Below the pieces are notes generated by a model. The model searched no databases, was not told where the DNA came from, and saw only the letters and a list, made by a program, of their open reading frames with translations. Below are positions 1 through 8,644 of a stretch of 64,000 bases of DNA, piece by piece (the first letter of the stretch is position 1; every line of letters starts with the position of its first letter). The stretch is from CAVVST01 sp963750995. GTDB taxonomy: Bacteria; Acidobacteriota; Vicinamibacteria; Vicinamibacterales; UBA2999. The stretch is taken from contig CAVVST010000001.1 in assembly GCA_963750995.1 (NCBI GenBank), positions 124,001 through 188,000 of the forward strand, given 5' to 3'. The position numbers and the translations under genes are program-made.

Positions 1-2
1 TC

Positions 3-137
3 TATTTCCGTGGCGCGGTGTCGGGGCTCGGTCTGATCAATGTCGTCGCGGGCGTCGCCGACCTGGTGTCGCTGGTACTGGCTCGATCGTCGGAGCGCCC
101 AGCCTCGATCAAGCCCACGCAGTTTGCCGAAGACTAG
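3..137 (+). CDS. C-terminal end of an unidentified protein (partial)
   Basis: An open frame enters the window and stops at TAG 135-137, giving 44 residues. The visible part has a hydrophobic, Gly/Val/Leu-rich stretch of about 25 residues (GLGLINVVAGVADLVSLVLA) followed by a polar charged tail, so it looks like the last membrane segment of a small membrane protein. It resembles in general style the end of DUF4321-type short membrane proteins, but that is only a guess. It lies 7 bases upstream of the next gene and may be in the same transcript. The start is outside the window. Confidence 0.45.
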   Translation, partial: YFRGAVSGLGLINVVAGVADLVSLVLARSSERPASIKPTQFAED

Positions 138-144
138 GGCAGCG

Positions 145-795
145 GTGCGGCCCGTCGTCTGCATGATTACCGCGCCAGTCTCGTCCTCTCCGGCTGAAGA
201 AGATCTGTTCCGGCGGATTGCGTCGGCCGCGCACGCCGGCGCGCATTTGATCCAGATTCGACAACCCGGGCTCGACGCGCTTCCCGCCATGCGGCTGGTC
301 GAACGCGCGCTCCGCGCCGTCGAGGACACACCGGCGCGCATTCTCGTCAACGACCGGGTTGATGTGGCACTGGCGGCGGGCGCGCACGGGGTTCACTTGC
401 GGAGCGATTCGATGGAAGCGAGCCGCGTGAGGGAGATTGCGCCGTCCGCATTCGTGATCGGCCGCTCCGTCCATTCCGCCGAGGAGGCGCTGGCGGCTGA
501 ACGGGCCGGCGGACTCGACTACCTGCTCTTCGGAACAGTGTTCGCCAGCGACTCGAAGCCGGGCGTCGCACCGGCCGGGGTCGAGCGGCTTGCCGACGCG
601 TGCGCAGTCGTGGCCTTGCCGGTGCTGGCGATCGGCGGCATCAGCGCGGCAACCTGCGCGCCGGCCGCGCGCGCCGGCGCGGCGGGTTTCGCCGCCGTCG
701 GCCTCTTCGCGAACGAGACGATCGAGGCGCTGCCGCAGGCGATGACAGGCGCGATCGCGGCGTTTGGCACCTTTGGAAGGCCTTCCCTAACATGA
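145..795 (+). CDS. TenI/ThiE-like thiamine phosphate synthase family protein
   Basis: A TIM-barrel protein of about 216 residues. The family signs are the early strand VRPVVCMITAP, the Gly-Ala-x-Leu-Ile-Gln-Ile-Arg strand, ILVNDRVDVAL, the GRSVHS loop, FGTVF and the late LAIGGI phosphate-binding strand. ThiE joins HMP-pyrophosphate and thiazole phosphate; TenI relatives act in thiamine salvage or thiazole aromatisation. Here the ThiE substrate motif G-Q-x-D after the H-V/L strand is replaced (GVHLRSDS), unlike the canonical copy at 35 kb, so I favour a TenI-like role. The GTG at 145 fits the family N-terminus; ATG 163 is an alternative. It overlaps the next gene by 4 bases (ATGA). Confidence 0.8.
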   Translation: MRPVVCMITAPVSSSPAEEDLFRRIASAAHAGAHLIQIRQPGLDALPAMRLVERALRAVEDTPARILVNDRVDVALAAGAHGVHLRSDSMEASRVREIAPSAFVIGRSVHSAEEALAAERAGGLDYLLFGTVFASDSKPGVAPAGVERLADACAVVALPVLAIGGISAATCAPAARAGAAGFAAVGLFANETIEALPQAMTGAIAAFGTFGRPSLT

Positions 796-1214
796 GGGCC
801 AAAGTAGCGGCGGCAGACCACACCAGGCCCGACTTCGGGATGAAGATGTGCCGCCTGCGCGAGGAGCGCGGCGTATCGCTTCGCCAGATCGCGGACGCGA
901 GGATGATCTCGATCGGCGCACTCGAGGCGCTCGAGCGCAGCGACATCTCGCGGCTGCCGGGCGGCATTGTTTCTCGTGCTTTTGTCAGGGCCTTCGCGAT
1001 CGAAGTCGGAGCCGATCCCGAGCAGACCGTCGGCGACTTCATGGCGCAGTTCCCGGACGACTCGGTGACGGCCGGCAGTCCGCACGCGCCGAAACCGTCG
1101 TACGATCTGAACCAGCCGACGCGGCGCGGCGGGCCGATGACGGTCGCCACCGTCGTGGCCATCTGCGCCCTGATCGGCGTCATCCTGGTCTTCACTCTCG
1201 CGGCACGCCCCTAG
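792..1214 (+). CDS. RodZ-like helix-turn-helix protein with C-terminal membrane anchor
   Basis: A 140-residue protein. Residues about 17-85 form a RodZ/HTH_25-type helix-turn-helix domain (LREERGVSLRQIADA, then an LEALERSD stretch and an FVRAFAIEVGADP end typical of RodZ N-termini). A Pro-rich linker follows and residues about 116-137 are a single membrane span. RodZ links MreB to the cell envelope; this version has the same topology (cytoplasmic HTH, one span) but almost no periplasmic domain, so it is a short relative, not a full RodZ. It is translationally coupled to the upstream ThiE-like gene by an ATGA overlap. Confidence 0.75.
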   Translation: MRAKVAAADHTRPDFGMKMCRLREERGVSLRQIADARMISIGALEALERSDISRLPGGIVSRAFVRAFAIEVGADPEQTVGDFMAQFPDDSVTAGSPHAPKPSYDLNQPTRRGGPMTVATVVAICALIGVILVFTLAARP

Positions 1215-1228
1215 GCCGGTTATTCCAC

Positions 1229-1924
1229 ATGGACTCACTGTTTCGTACGCCTTTTCTCGATATTTTCAAGCAGGGCGGAGTCGACCGCGACATCCGCATG
1301 ATGGTGGCGCAAGGCGCGCTGGGCCTGCGCGCCGAGGAACTCCGGCTGACGCTGGAGTTTCTGCTGACCGATGCCGATCCCGAAATTGCCAGTACGGCGG
1401 AAGCGACGCTGCTGGCCGTGCGCGCCGGCGACGCCGCCGCGGCACAGCCGTACGTGGCGCCCGACCCCGACCCGGAACCGGAAGAAAACCTGACGCTCGA
1501 AGAAAAGGAGAAGAAGAAGCAGTCAACGCTGCAGAAGATCGCGGCGCTCAATCCGGCCCAGCGGCTGGCGCTGGCGATGAAGGGCACCCGTGAAGAGCGC
1601 GCCGTCCTGATTCGCGATCCGAACAAGATCGTGGCCGTGGCCGTGCTGAGCAGCCCCAAGATCAGCGAGAGCGAAGTGTCGGGCATCGCGAAGATGGCCA
1701 ACGTTTCCGAGGAGATCCTGCGGATCATCGGCAATACCCGCGCCTGGATGAAGAGCTACACGGTGACGAGCGCGCTCGTGAAAAACCCGAAAACCCCGAT
1801 CGCCGTGTCGATGAACCTGCTGCAGCGCCTGAACGAGAAAGACCTGAAGCTGCTGACGACCGACCGCAATATCCCGGACGTCGTGCGGACCGCTGCCCGC
1901 AAGAAGCTCGCTCCGGTGCACTGA
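1229..1924 (+). CDS. HEAT-like helical protein of unknown function
   Basis: A 231-residue soluble protein beginning MDSLFRTPFLDIF. The N-terminal 90 residues are helical, residues about 85-100 hold an acidic Pro-rich linker (DPDPEPEEN) followed by a Lys-rich helix, and the C-terminal 130 residues are repeated amphipathic helices (ALAMKGTREERAVLIRDPN, then IVAVAVLSSPKISESEV) resembling HEAT/DUF2336-type repeats. No catalytic motif is visible. It starts 14 bases after the RodZ-like gene and is probably co-transcribed. I do not recognise a named family; scaffolding or protein-protein contact is the only reasonable inference. Confidence 0.7.
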   Translation: MDSLFRTPFLDIFKQGGVDRDIRMMVAQGALGLRAEELRLTLEFLLTDADPEIASTAEATLLAVRAGDAAAAQPYVAPDPDPEPEENLTLEEKEKKKQSTLQKIAALNPAQRLALAMKGTREERAVLIRDPNKIVAVAVLSSPKISESEVSGIAKMANVSEEILRIIGNTRAWMKSYTVTSALVKNPKTPIAVSMNLLQRLNEKDLKLLTTDRNIPDVVRTAARKKLAPVH

Positions 1925-2161
1925 TTATTTCCGGCGCCTGGACCATTCGCGCTGCATCTGCGCGATCCCTTCCATGTAGACCGTGGCTTTCTCGCGATCG
2001 TCCTCCGCGGCGAGGCTCTTCAGGAGCTCGATCGCGTGATCGAAGTCGTGATCGATGGTCTTCCTGGTCGTCTTGAAATAGATCGCGCGGATTTCGGCGA
2101 GCACAGCCTTCGGATCCGGTGGCCCTCCGGGCTTCAACGACTTGAGTGGCACAAACGCCAT
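1925..2161 (-). CDS. Small uncharacterised protein downstream of polX
   Basis: A 78-residue, helix-rich, charged protein (starts MAFVPLKSLKPGG, ends QREWSRRRK). There is no signal peptide, membrane span or metal motif. It starts 8 bases after the polX stop and is likely the last gene of the GHMP kinase-polX transcript; its stop abuts the stop of the convergent HEAT-like gene. A longer frame upstream overlaps polX and is not needed. Function unknown. Confidence 0.6.
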   Translation of the reverse strand: MAFVPLKSLKPGGPPDPKAVLAEIRAIYFKTTRKTIDHDFDHAIELLKSLAAEDDREKATVYMEGIAQMQREWSRRRK

Positions 2162-2168
2162 CGAGAGA

Positions 2169-3893
2169 TCAGCCTCGCGGCCGGCTGCGGCGGAGTAGAG
2201 GCCGCAGCTCATCGACGCCGCGCGTATTGAGGACGACCTCAGGGGTGGCCCAGGCACGGCGCGCCGTCTGGATACCCCAGCGCAGGTTGCCGAGTGCCGT
2301 GACGGAGTGCGCGTCGGTCGAAATCACCAGCCGCGCGCCGCGTTCGTGCGCGAGGCGGGCGTGCGCGTCGTTCAGATCCAGCCGATCCACCTGACAGTTG
2401 ATCTCGAGGGCGACACCGTTCCGCGCGGCCATCGCGATCACCTGCTCGACGTCGAGACGCAGTCCGTCGCGCTTGAGCAGCAGCCGGCCGGTGGGGTGGC
2501 CGAGCACGTCGACCCAGGGAGAGTCGAGGGCACGGAGCACGCGGTCGGTCATCTGCTGGATGTCCTGGCTGAAGTGCGAGTGGACCGAGGCGATCACCAG
2601 ATCCAGCTCCGCGAGGCAGTCGTCTGCGAGGTCGAGGCGTCCGTCCGCCAGGATGTCGCACTCGATGCCGGCGAGCAGCGTCAGCCCGTCGAACCGGCCG
2701 TTGAGCGAGCGCACGCGGGCAGCATGCTCGAGTGCTCGATGCTCGTCGAGCCCATTTGCCATCGCCAGCGCCTGGCTGTGGTCCGTGATGGCGATGTAGC
2801 TGTGCCCGCGCCGGTGAGCGGCGGCGGCCATCGACTCGAGATCGTCGCGGCCATCTGTCGCCGTCGTGTGCATGTGAAGGTCGCCGCGGATGTCGGCTTC
2901 CGCGACCAGCCGCGGCAGCCGCCGCTCCAGCGCCGCCTCGATTTCGCCGCGATGCTCGCGCAGCTCAGGATCGATCCATGCCATTCCGAGGGCTTCGTAG
3001 ATCGATGCCTCAGTCTCACCGGCCACGCGTGAGTTGTCATCGGTGCGGTACAACCCGTACTCATTCAACTTGCAGCCGAGATGGATGGCGCGGTCGCGGA
3101 GCGCGATGTTGTGCGCCTTCGAGCCGGTGAAGTACTGCATGGCCGCGCCGCGGCTTTGGATCGGCACCAGCCGCACGTCGGCCTGGTAAGCGCCGCGAAT
3201 TCGAACGCTCGATTTCGTGTCGCCCTGACCGAGGACTCGCTCGACGCCTGGAAACGCGAGAAAGGCCTCCATCAACGCAGGGTTGCCGCCGATCGCCAGG
3301 ATGTCGAGGTCGCCGCACGTCTCGCAGCCGCGGCGCAGGCTGCCCACCGGGATGAAATCCACGTCCGGTGCCCGCCCGCGCAGGTAGCCGACGAGTTCGG
3401 CCGAGACCGATACGGTATCGGCGAGCAGGTGGCGGCCGGTGTCCTTCTGCCGTTCTTCCACGGCTTTCAGGATGAGCGCTTCTTTCTTCGCGCCCATCCC
3501 TTTCAGATCGCGCAGCCGGCCGCTTCGCGCCGCCTCGGCAAGCTCCTCGACGGTGGTGATGTTCAACGAGGAGTACAACAGGGCGACGGTCTTTGGCCCG
3601 ACACCCTGGAGACGCAGCAGGTCGAGGATGGTCGGCGGAAATTCCTGGAGCAGCTCCTGGTGATACAGGCAGGTCCCGGAAGCTGAGAGTTCCAGGATCT
3701 TCGCAGCGAGATCCTTGCCGATGCCCGGCAACGCACGCAGCTGGGGTTCGTCCATTCGTGCCACGGGATCGCCCCACGCCGCGAGCGTGTCGGCGGCGGT
3801 GCGATACGCGCGGATCTTGAACGCGTTTCCCCCCTTGATTTCGAGCAAGTCGGCGATTTCCGCGAAGACCTGCGCGACCTGCTTGTTATCCAC
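2169..3893 (-). CDS. polX: DNA polymerase/3'-5' exonuclease PolX
   Basis: A 574-residue family X polymerase that fills short gaps in base-excision repair. Residues 1-140 carry the 8-kDa helix-hairpin-helix region (LPGIGKDLAAKI and LQGVGPKTV hairpins). The nucleotidyltransferase site is intact: VGSLRRG, then GDLDILAI with the D-x-D pair, and the third Asp in ADVRLVP. The C-terminal PHP phosphoesterase domain has DLHMHTTATDGRDD, ITDHSQA, GIECDIL, ASVHSHF, GHPTG and STDAHS, so all metal-ligand motifs are present. GTG 3893 is chosen because it gives the usual N-terminus; it overlaps the stop of the upstream GHMP kinase by 8 bases, implying coupled translation. Confidence 0.93.
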   Translation of the reverse strand: MDNKQVAQVFAEIADLLEIKGGNAFKIRAYRTAADTLAAWGDPVARMDEPQLRALPGIGKDLAAKILELSASGTCLYHQELLQEFPPTILDLLRLQGVGPKTVALLYSSLNITTVEELAEAARSGRLRDLKGMGAKKEALILKAVEERQKDTGRHLLADTVSVSAELVGYLRGRAPDVDFIPVGSLRRGCETCGDLDILAIGGNPALMEAFLAFPGVERVLGQGDTKSSVRIRGAYQADVRLVPIQSRGAAMQYFTGSKAHNIALRDRAIHLGCKLNEYGLYRTDDNSRVAGETEASIYEALGMAWIDPELREHRGEIEAALERRLPRLVAEADIRGDLHMHTTATDGRDDLESMAAAAHRRGHSYIAITDHSQALAMANGLDEHRALEHAARVRSLNGRFDGLTLLAGIECDILADGRLDLADDCLAELDLVIASVHSHFSQDIQQMTDRVLRALDSPWVDVLGHPTGRLLLKRDGLRLDVEQVIAMAARNGVALEINCQVDRLDLNDAHARLAHERGARLVISTDAHSVTALGNLRWGIQTARRAWATPEVVLNTRGVDELRPLLRRSRPRG

Positions 3894-4875
3894 GCGCGAG
3901 ACCGTGCCGTTCGATGCGGAAATCCAGCAGCCGCGCGCCCCCGGCGGCAAGGGCGTCGCGGATGGCGCCCCTGCGATCCGGCGGCCCGTAGCAGAACAGG
4001 CACCCGCCGCCGCCGGCGCCGCAAACTTTGGCGGCGGTCGCACCCGCGCGGTACACCCTGGCAATGAGGTCGTCGATTGCGGGAGTGGAGACGCCGGGGG
4101 CAAGACGCTTACGGGTGTCCCACTCCGCGGCGATCGCGGAGCCGACCTCGTCCCAGTCCTGTTTCGCGAACGCGTCGCGCATCGCCGCCGCGGCGTCTCG
4201 AATCCGTTCGAAACAGTCGAAGACGTGGCGGTCGCCGTCGATATGCTTCTTGGTGATCTCCCAGTTGTTGGTTCCGGAATTGCGAGGCTCGCCGGTGTAG
4301 CAGAGGACCAGCCGGGATTCGAGTTCCGGAATCCCGACATCCAGCGGCACGCGGCGGATGCCGTCGACGTCCAGTTCGAGCGCGGCGATACCGCCATACA
4401 GCGCCGGCCGGTAATCCTGCAGTCCGGTCGGCACGCGGATCGCCTGCGCCTCCACGTTCATCGCCACCTGCAGCAGCGCTTCCGGCTCGTAGTGGGTACG
4501 CTGCCATTCGGCGAGCGCTGCGCACACGGCGACATTCAGCGCGGATGATCCTGCGATCCCCGCTCCGGCCGGCGACTCGCACGACGTCGTCAGCGTGATG
4601 CCGCGAGCTTCGAAGAAATGGGCGAGCAGCGACAGGAGCCTGAGCTCACCACGCTGGCGCAGCTCCATCCAGTTGTCCGCTTCGACGGTCGTGCCGGTAT
4701 CCTGCGAGGTGATCACGATTCGCGAGTCGCGGCGGTTTTCGACCGTGGCGTGCGCGCGCAGGCTGATGGCGGCGTTGATGGTCTGAGCGCCGGGATGGAA
4801 CAGGTAAAGAGGCCAGATGTCGAGCGTGCCCCCCGCCAGATCGATGCGGGTGGGCGCGGAGGTAGCGATACGCAC
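3886..4875 (-). CDS. GHMP family sugar kinase
   Basis: A 329-residue GHMP kinase. The N-terminal substrate strand is TSAPTRIDLAGGTLDIWPLY, the ATP loop is SPAGAGIAGSSALNVA, and the C-terminal motif is KVCGAGGGGCLFCY. The family phosphorylates sugars or isoprenoid alcohols; the layout is nearest to heptose-7-phosphate kinase (HddA) type proteins, but the substrate cannot be read from sequence. Start GTG 4875 gives the family N-terminus (VRIATSAPTRID). The TATAAT at 4883-4888 leaves practically no leader, so the mRNA may be leaderless. It is divergent from nagZ and overlaps polX by 8 bases. Confidence 0.85.
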   Translation of the reverse strand: MRIATSAPTRIDLAGGTLDIWPLYLFHPGAQTINAAISLRAHATVENRRDSRIVITSQDTGTTVEADNWMELRQRGELRLLSLLAHFFEARGITLTTSCESPAGAGIAGSSALNVAVCAALAEWQRTHYEPEALLQVAMNVEAQAIRVPTGLQDYRPALYGGIAALELDVDGIRRVPLDVGIPELESRLVLCYTGEPRNSGTNNWEITKKHIDGDRHVFDCFERIRDAAAAMRDAFAKQDWDEVGSAIAAEWDTRKRLAPGVSTPAIDDLIARVYRAGATAAKVCGAGGGGCLFCYGPPDRRGAIRDALAAGGARLLDFRIERHGLARG

Positions 4876-4915
4876 GACGTGAATTATAGAACCTGGGTTC
4901 TGTAGATAATTAGGT
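4876..4915. promoter_or_regulatory. Compact divergent promoter with 14-bp palindrome
   Basis: Only 40 bases separate the GHMP kinase and nagZ starts. On the minus strand a perfect TATAAT lies at 4888-4883, eight bases before the kinase GTG. On the plus strand GATAAT (4905-4910) is five bases before the nagZ GTG. Between them sits the perfect palindrome AGAACCTGGGTTCT at 4888-4901. No good -35 box is visible for either direction. Neither gene has room for a Shine-Dalgarno leader. Confidence 0.5.
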
Positions 4916-6022
4916 GTGCCGTCGAATGTTCGCCGCAACATCGGGCAGCTGCTGATCGGCAGCCTGCCGGCGAGGACGATCCCAGCCGAGATGCGATCGC
5001 TGGCGCGCGAGTTCCAGCTTGGGGGCGTGATCCTGTTCGCGCGGAACATCGAGGCGCCCGAGCAGGTCGCCGAGCTGTCGCACGACATTCAGTCGCTCGC
5101 GTCCGGCGCGCCGCTCTGGGTGAGTGTGGATCAGGAAGGGGGCCGCGTCGCACGGCTGCGGGCGCCGTTCACCGAGTGGCCGCCGATGGCCGTGCTCGGC
5201 CGCGCCGGTGACGCGGCGCTGGCCTCGCGGTTCGCCGTGGCGCTGGCGGCGGAGCTCAGGGCGGTCGGCATCACCTTGGACTACGCGCCCGTACTCGACA
5301 TTCACACCAACCCGAAGAACCCGGTCATCGGCGATCGCGCACTCGCCGAGGACGCCTCCGCGGTGGGGAAGCTCGGCGCCGCGATCGTGCGTGGGTTGCA
5401 GGACAACGGTGTAGCGGCGTGCGGCAAGCATTTCCCCGGGCACGGCGATACGTCGGTTGATTCGCACGTGGCGCTGCCGGTCGTGGAGCATCCGCCCGAC
5501 CGCATCCGCCGGGTGGAAGGCGTGCCCTTTCGCGAGGCGATCGCCGCCGGCGTCGCGTTCATCATGACCGCTCACGTGCTGGTGCCGTCGCTCGACGAGG
5601 AGAAACCGGCGACGCTGTCGCGACGCATCGTCTACGACCTGCTGCGGGACGAACTGGGGTTCGAAGGGGTCATTCTCAGCGATGACCTTGAAATGAAGGC
5701 GCTGGCCGCGACCTATGCCGTACCTGACGCGGCCGTCCAGGCGATTGCCGCGGGCTGCGACGCCGTGCTGGTCTGCCGCCACCTTGTTGAAGACCGCGGC
5801 GGCGACATTGAGGCGCAAGCGGAGGTCCTGGAAGAGCTCATTCACGCCGTCGAGGACGGCCGCATTCCGTACAAGCGCCTGGAAGATGCCCTGACCCGCA
5901 ATCGCCGCGCCAAGGAACGGTTCCTCGCCGCAGCGGTAACGGCCGGCGCCAAAGACCTCCGAACCGTCGTCGGCTGCGATGCCCATCGTCGTATTGCCGA
6001 CGAGATGGCTGCCTATCTCTAG
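4916..6022 (+). CDS. nagZ: Beta-N-acetylhexosaminidase NagZ
   Basis: A 368-residue glycoside hydrolase family 3 enzyme that removes GlcNAc from anhydro-muropeptides in peptidoglycan recycling. It has the VDQEGGRV and LDYAPVLDI strands, the signature CGKHFPGHGDTSVDSH loop that carries the catalytic His, and the nucleophile region ILSDDLEM. No signal peptide is seen, consistent with a cytoplasmic NagZ. GTG 4916 is the only suitable start and no Shine-Dalgarno precedes it. It stands with mpl and an LD-carboxypeptidase in a wall-recycling group. Confidence 0.93.
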   Translation: MPSNVRRNIGQLLIGSLPARTIPAEMRSLAREFQLGGVILFARNIEAPEQVAELSHDIQSLASGAPLWVSVDQEGGRVARLRAPFTEWPPMAVLGRAGDAALASRFAVALAAELRAVGITLDYAPVLDIHTNPKNPVIGDRALAEDASAVGKLGAAIVRGLQDNGVAACGKHFPGHGDTSVDSHVALPVVEHPPDRIRRVEGVPFREAIAAGVAFIMTAHVLVPSLDEEKPATLSRRIVYDLLRDELGFEGVILSDDLEMKALAATYAVPDAAVQAIAAGCDAVLVCRHLVEDRGGDIEAQAEVLEELIHAVEDGRIPYKRLEDALTRNRRAKERFLAAAVTAGAKDLRTVVGCDAHRRIADEMAAYL

Positions 6023-6045
6023 AACATGTCGTTCACGCTTCTCGG

Positions 6046-6243
6046 TTCTCGGTTCTCGGTTCGGGTTCAGGTTCAGGTTCGGTTCGGGGTTCAGGGTTCG
6101 GGGTTCGAAGTTCGCCCGGCCCGGCTGAAGGCGGCCATTACGCCCGCGGACGAAGATGCCGCCGGTGGCTGCTCTGTGGCCTACGTAGTGTCCGGCTTTA
6201 GCCGGACCGAACGCGAACGTGAACCCGAACCGGGAAGCGAGAA
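6046..6243. repeat. Long imperfect inverted repeat made of GGTTC words
   Basis: The nagZ-LD-carboxypeptidase gap holds a left arm (6046-6087) built from repeated TTCTCGG, TTCGGG and TTCAGG words and a right arm (6202-6243) that is its reverse complement at roughly 36 of 42 positions. The interior contains a perfect small hairpin GTCCGGC-TTTA-GCCGGAC at 6190-6207, which recurs at 22356-22374. No gene is visible in the gap. Confidence 0.7.
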
Positions 6244-6288
6244 CGTCAGAAGGGTGAAGGACGGTAGCGGCGTCTGCGCGAGGCGTGG

Positions 6289-7212
6289 GTGATCAAGCCG
6301 CCCGCACTGAAGACCGGCGATCGGATTGCCGTCGTCGCGCCCGCCAGCTCCTTCAATCGCGCGGAGTTCGATCTCGGGATCGCGGAACTGCGGCGGCTCG
6401 GATTCGAGCCGGTGTTCGACGACTCGGTCTTCGAGACGTCGATGTTTACATCGGGATCGGCAGCCGTGCGCGCGGCCGCCTTCAAGCAGGCGTGGGACGA
6501 CCCGGATGTCTCCGCGCTGCTGGCGGTGCGTGGCGGCTACGGCAGTGTGCAGCTGTTGCCGGAGCTGACGGCGTGGCATCCGCAGCGGCGTCCGAAGTTG
6601 TTCATCGGGTACAGCGACAATACGTCGCTTCTCTCGTGGCTGAACTGCCAGTGCGGCGTGGCGGCGCTGTTCGGGCCGATGATCGAGGGCCGTCTTGCGC
6701 GCGGCGCCGAGGGATATCACGAAACGTCGTTCCTGCAGCTTGCGCTGGGGAAGGGGGCGGGGCTGGAACTGAGGCCGCCGGGACTGTCGGTCATCAAGCC
6801 GGGCGATGTTTCCGGTCCGATGTTCGGCGGCACGCTGACTCAGCTTGCGGCGTCGATGGGGACGCCGTATGCGTTCGATCCCCCCGCCGACTACGTGCTG
6901 TTCATCGAGGACGTGAGCGAGCGGCCGTATCGTCTCGACCGCATGCTCATGCAGCTGCGTCTCGGAGGGCTGCTCGCGAGGGCGAGCGCGATGGTGTTCG
7001 GCGAAATGCGCGCGTGCGACGAGGCATCGGGAAAGCCCACCGCCCGCGACGTGGCCGCGAACTTTGCCGACGATGTGCCGGGACCAGTGATCTTCGGGTT
7101 TCCGTCGGGCCATACCACCGGACCGTGCTGGACGCTTCCGCTCGGTGTTCGCGTGCGCGTGAAGACCACGCCGGATCCGGTCGTGATCGTCGAGGAATCG
7201 CCCGTTGACTGA
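6289..7212 (+). CDS. LD-carboxypeptidase (peptidase S66)
   Basis: A 307-residue serine peptidase of the LdcA family, which trims the terminal D-alanine from tetrapeptides during peptidoglycan recycling. The start strand is GDRIAVVAPASSF, the substrate loop is VRGGYGS, the nucleophile Ser is in FIGYSDNTSLL, the Glu is in LFIEDVSERPYR and the catalytic His in FPSGHTTGP. The start is GTG 6289. No signal peptide is visible, so it acts in the cytoplasm. Its stop overlaps the mpl start by 8 bases. Confidence 0.9.
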   Translation: MIKPPALKTGDRIAVVAPASSFNRAEFDLGIAELRRLGFEPVFDDSVFETSMFTSGSAAVRAAAFKQAWDDPDVSALLAVRGGYGSVQLLPELTAWHPQRRPKLFIGYSDNTSLLSWLNCQCGVAALFGPMIEGRLARGAEGYHETSFLQLALGKGAGLELRPPGLSVIKPGDVSGPMFGGTLTQLAASMGTPYAFDPPADYVLFIEDVSERPYRLDRMLMQLRLGGLLARASAMVFGEMRACDEASGKPTARDVAANFADDVPGPVIFGFPSGHTTGPCWTLPLGVRVRVKTTPDPVVIVEESPVD

Positions 7213-8644
7213 CGCGCGGCACATTCATTTCATCGGGATCTGCGGGACGGCGATGGCCACTGCCGCGGCCCTCCTCAAGCAGCGTGGACACGATGTGCGC
7301 GGCTCCGACCAGAATGTGTACCCGCCGATGAGCGATTTCCTCGAGGCCGAGCGCATTCGAACGTTGACGGGATTCTCACCGGAGCACATCACCTCCGACA
7401 TCGATCTCGTCGTCGTCGGCAATGCGATTTCACGCGGCAATGTCGAACTCGAGACGGTGCTCGAGAGGAAGATACGTTACTGCTCGCTGCCAGAGGTCGT
7501 GCGCGACCACTTCTTGTGGAATTCCCGCTCGATCGTCATTGCCGGCACGCACGGCAAGACCACGACGACGTCGTTGACCGGATGGCTGCTGACGCACGGT
7601 TCGCTCGACCCCACCGTGCTGGTCGGCGGCATCGCGCTGAATTTCGGTGACGCCGGGTCGAGTTACCGGCTCGGCGATGGCCGCGACTTCGTCATCGAGG
7701 GCGACGAGTACGACAGCGCGTACTTCGACAAGACGGCAAAGTTTCTCAAGTACCTGCCGGACATCGCCGTCATCAACAACATCGAGTTCGACCACGCTGA
7801 TATCTACGCCGATCTCGACGCGGTCCGAGTGGCGTTCCGGCGGCTGGTCAACCTGGTGCCGAAGAACGGTCTCCTGCTGCTCGGGTCGGACAGCGTGCAT
7901 GCCGCGGCGCTCCGGCCCTACGCGGTGAGCCCGGTTGAGACGTTCGGGACCAGCGAAGATGCCACCTGGCAGGCGTCGGGCGTGACCCACGCCGACGGTG
8001 TGACTCGATTCGAGGTGCGCCGCGCCGGCGACATGGTTGGCAGGTTCGAGTCGCCGCTGCTAGGCTTGCACAACGTCCGTAATGCGCTCGCTGCTATCGC
8101 CGTGGGCAGCCATCGCGGCCTTGGTGCGGCCGAGCTGGCCGCAGGCCTCAGGAGTTTCAAGGGCATCAAGCGACGGCTTGAAATCGTCGGCATCCGGCGC
8201 GACGTCACGGTGCTGGACGATTTTGCCCACCATCCAACCGCTGTTCACGAAACCCTGTCCGCGCTCCGTACTGGATTTCCGTCGCGGCGTGTCTGGGCTG
8301 TTTTCGAGCCGCGGTCCGCCTCGTCGTGCCGGCGAGTGTTCCAGCAGGACTTCGCCGCCGCATTCGGCGCGGCGGATGAAGTCGTCATCGCCGGCGTGTT
8401 CCGGTCGTCGCTGCCGGAAGCCGAGCGCCTCTCCGCCGAACAACTTGTCGACGATCTCCGCACGCAGGGGCGGCACGCACGTCACATCCCCCTCGTCGAC
8501 GACATCGTCCGCACCGTCGTGTCCGAGCACCGCGCCGGCGACGTGGTTGTCCTGATGTCGAACGGCGGGTTCGGCGGCATCCACCAGAAGCTGCTGCAGG
8601 CACTGGAATCGGGGTCGGGGGTCATTTCCGGAGGACACTCCTGA
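7205..8644 (+). CDS. mpl: UDP-N-acetylmuramate:L-Ala-gamma-D-Glu-meso-DAP ligase
   Basis: A 479-residue Mur ligase that reattaches recycled tripeptide to UDP-MurNAc. The N-terminal nucleotide fold is HIHFIGICGTAMA, the ATP loop is AGTHGKTTTTS (residues about 113-123), then EGDEYDSAYFD and the INNIEFDHADIY stretch, which separate Mpl from MurC. The C-terminal domain has VLDDFAHHPTA and FEPRS. The start is TTG 7205, overlapping the LD-carboxypeptidase by 8 bases. The last dozen codons lie inside the left arm of an inverted repeat (8611-8629), so the C-terminus is encoded by repeat DNA. Confidence 0.93.
   Translation: MTDARHIHFIGICGTAMATAAALLKQRGHDVRGSDQNVYPPMSDFLEAERIRTLTGFSPEHITSDIDLVVVGNAISRGNVELETVLERKIRYCSLPEVVRDHFLWNSRSIVIAGTHGKTTTTSLTGWLLTHGSLDPTVLVGGIALNFGDAGSSYRLGDGRDFVIEGDEYDSAYFDKTAKFLKYLPDIAVINNIEFDHADIYADLDAVRVAFRRLVNLVPKNGLLLLGSDSVHAAALRPYAVSPVETFGTSEDATWQASGVTHADGVTRFEVRRAGDMVGRFESPLLGLHNVRNALAAIAVGSHRGLGAAELAAGLRSFKGIKRRLEIVGIRRDVTVLDDFAHHPTAVHETLSALRTGFPSRRVWAVFEPRSASSCRRVFQQDFAAAFGAADEVVIAGVFRSSLPEAERLSAEQLVDDLRTQGRHARHIPLVDDIVRTVVSEHRAGDVVVLMSNGGFGGIHQKLLQALESGSGVISGGHS

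Noticed and set aside
6026..6292. CRISPR-like array from the GGTTC repeats
   Set aside because: Units are 5-7 bases, irregular, without unique spacers of constant length, and no cas gene is near.
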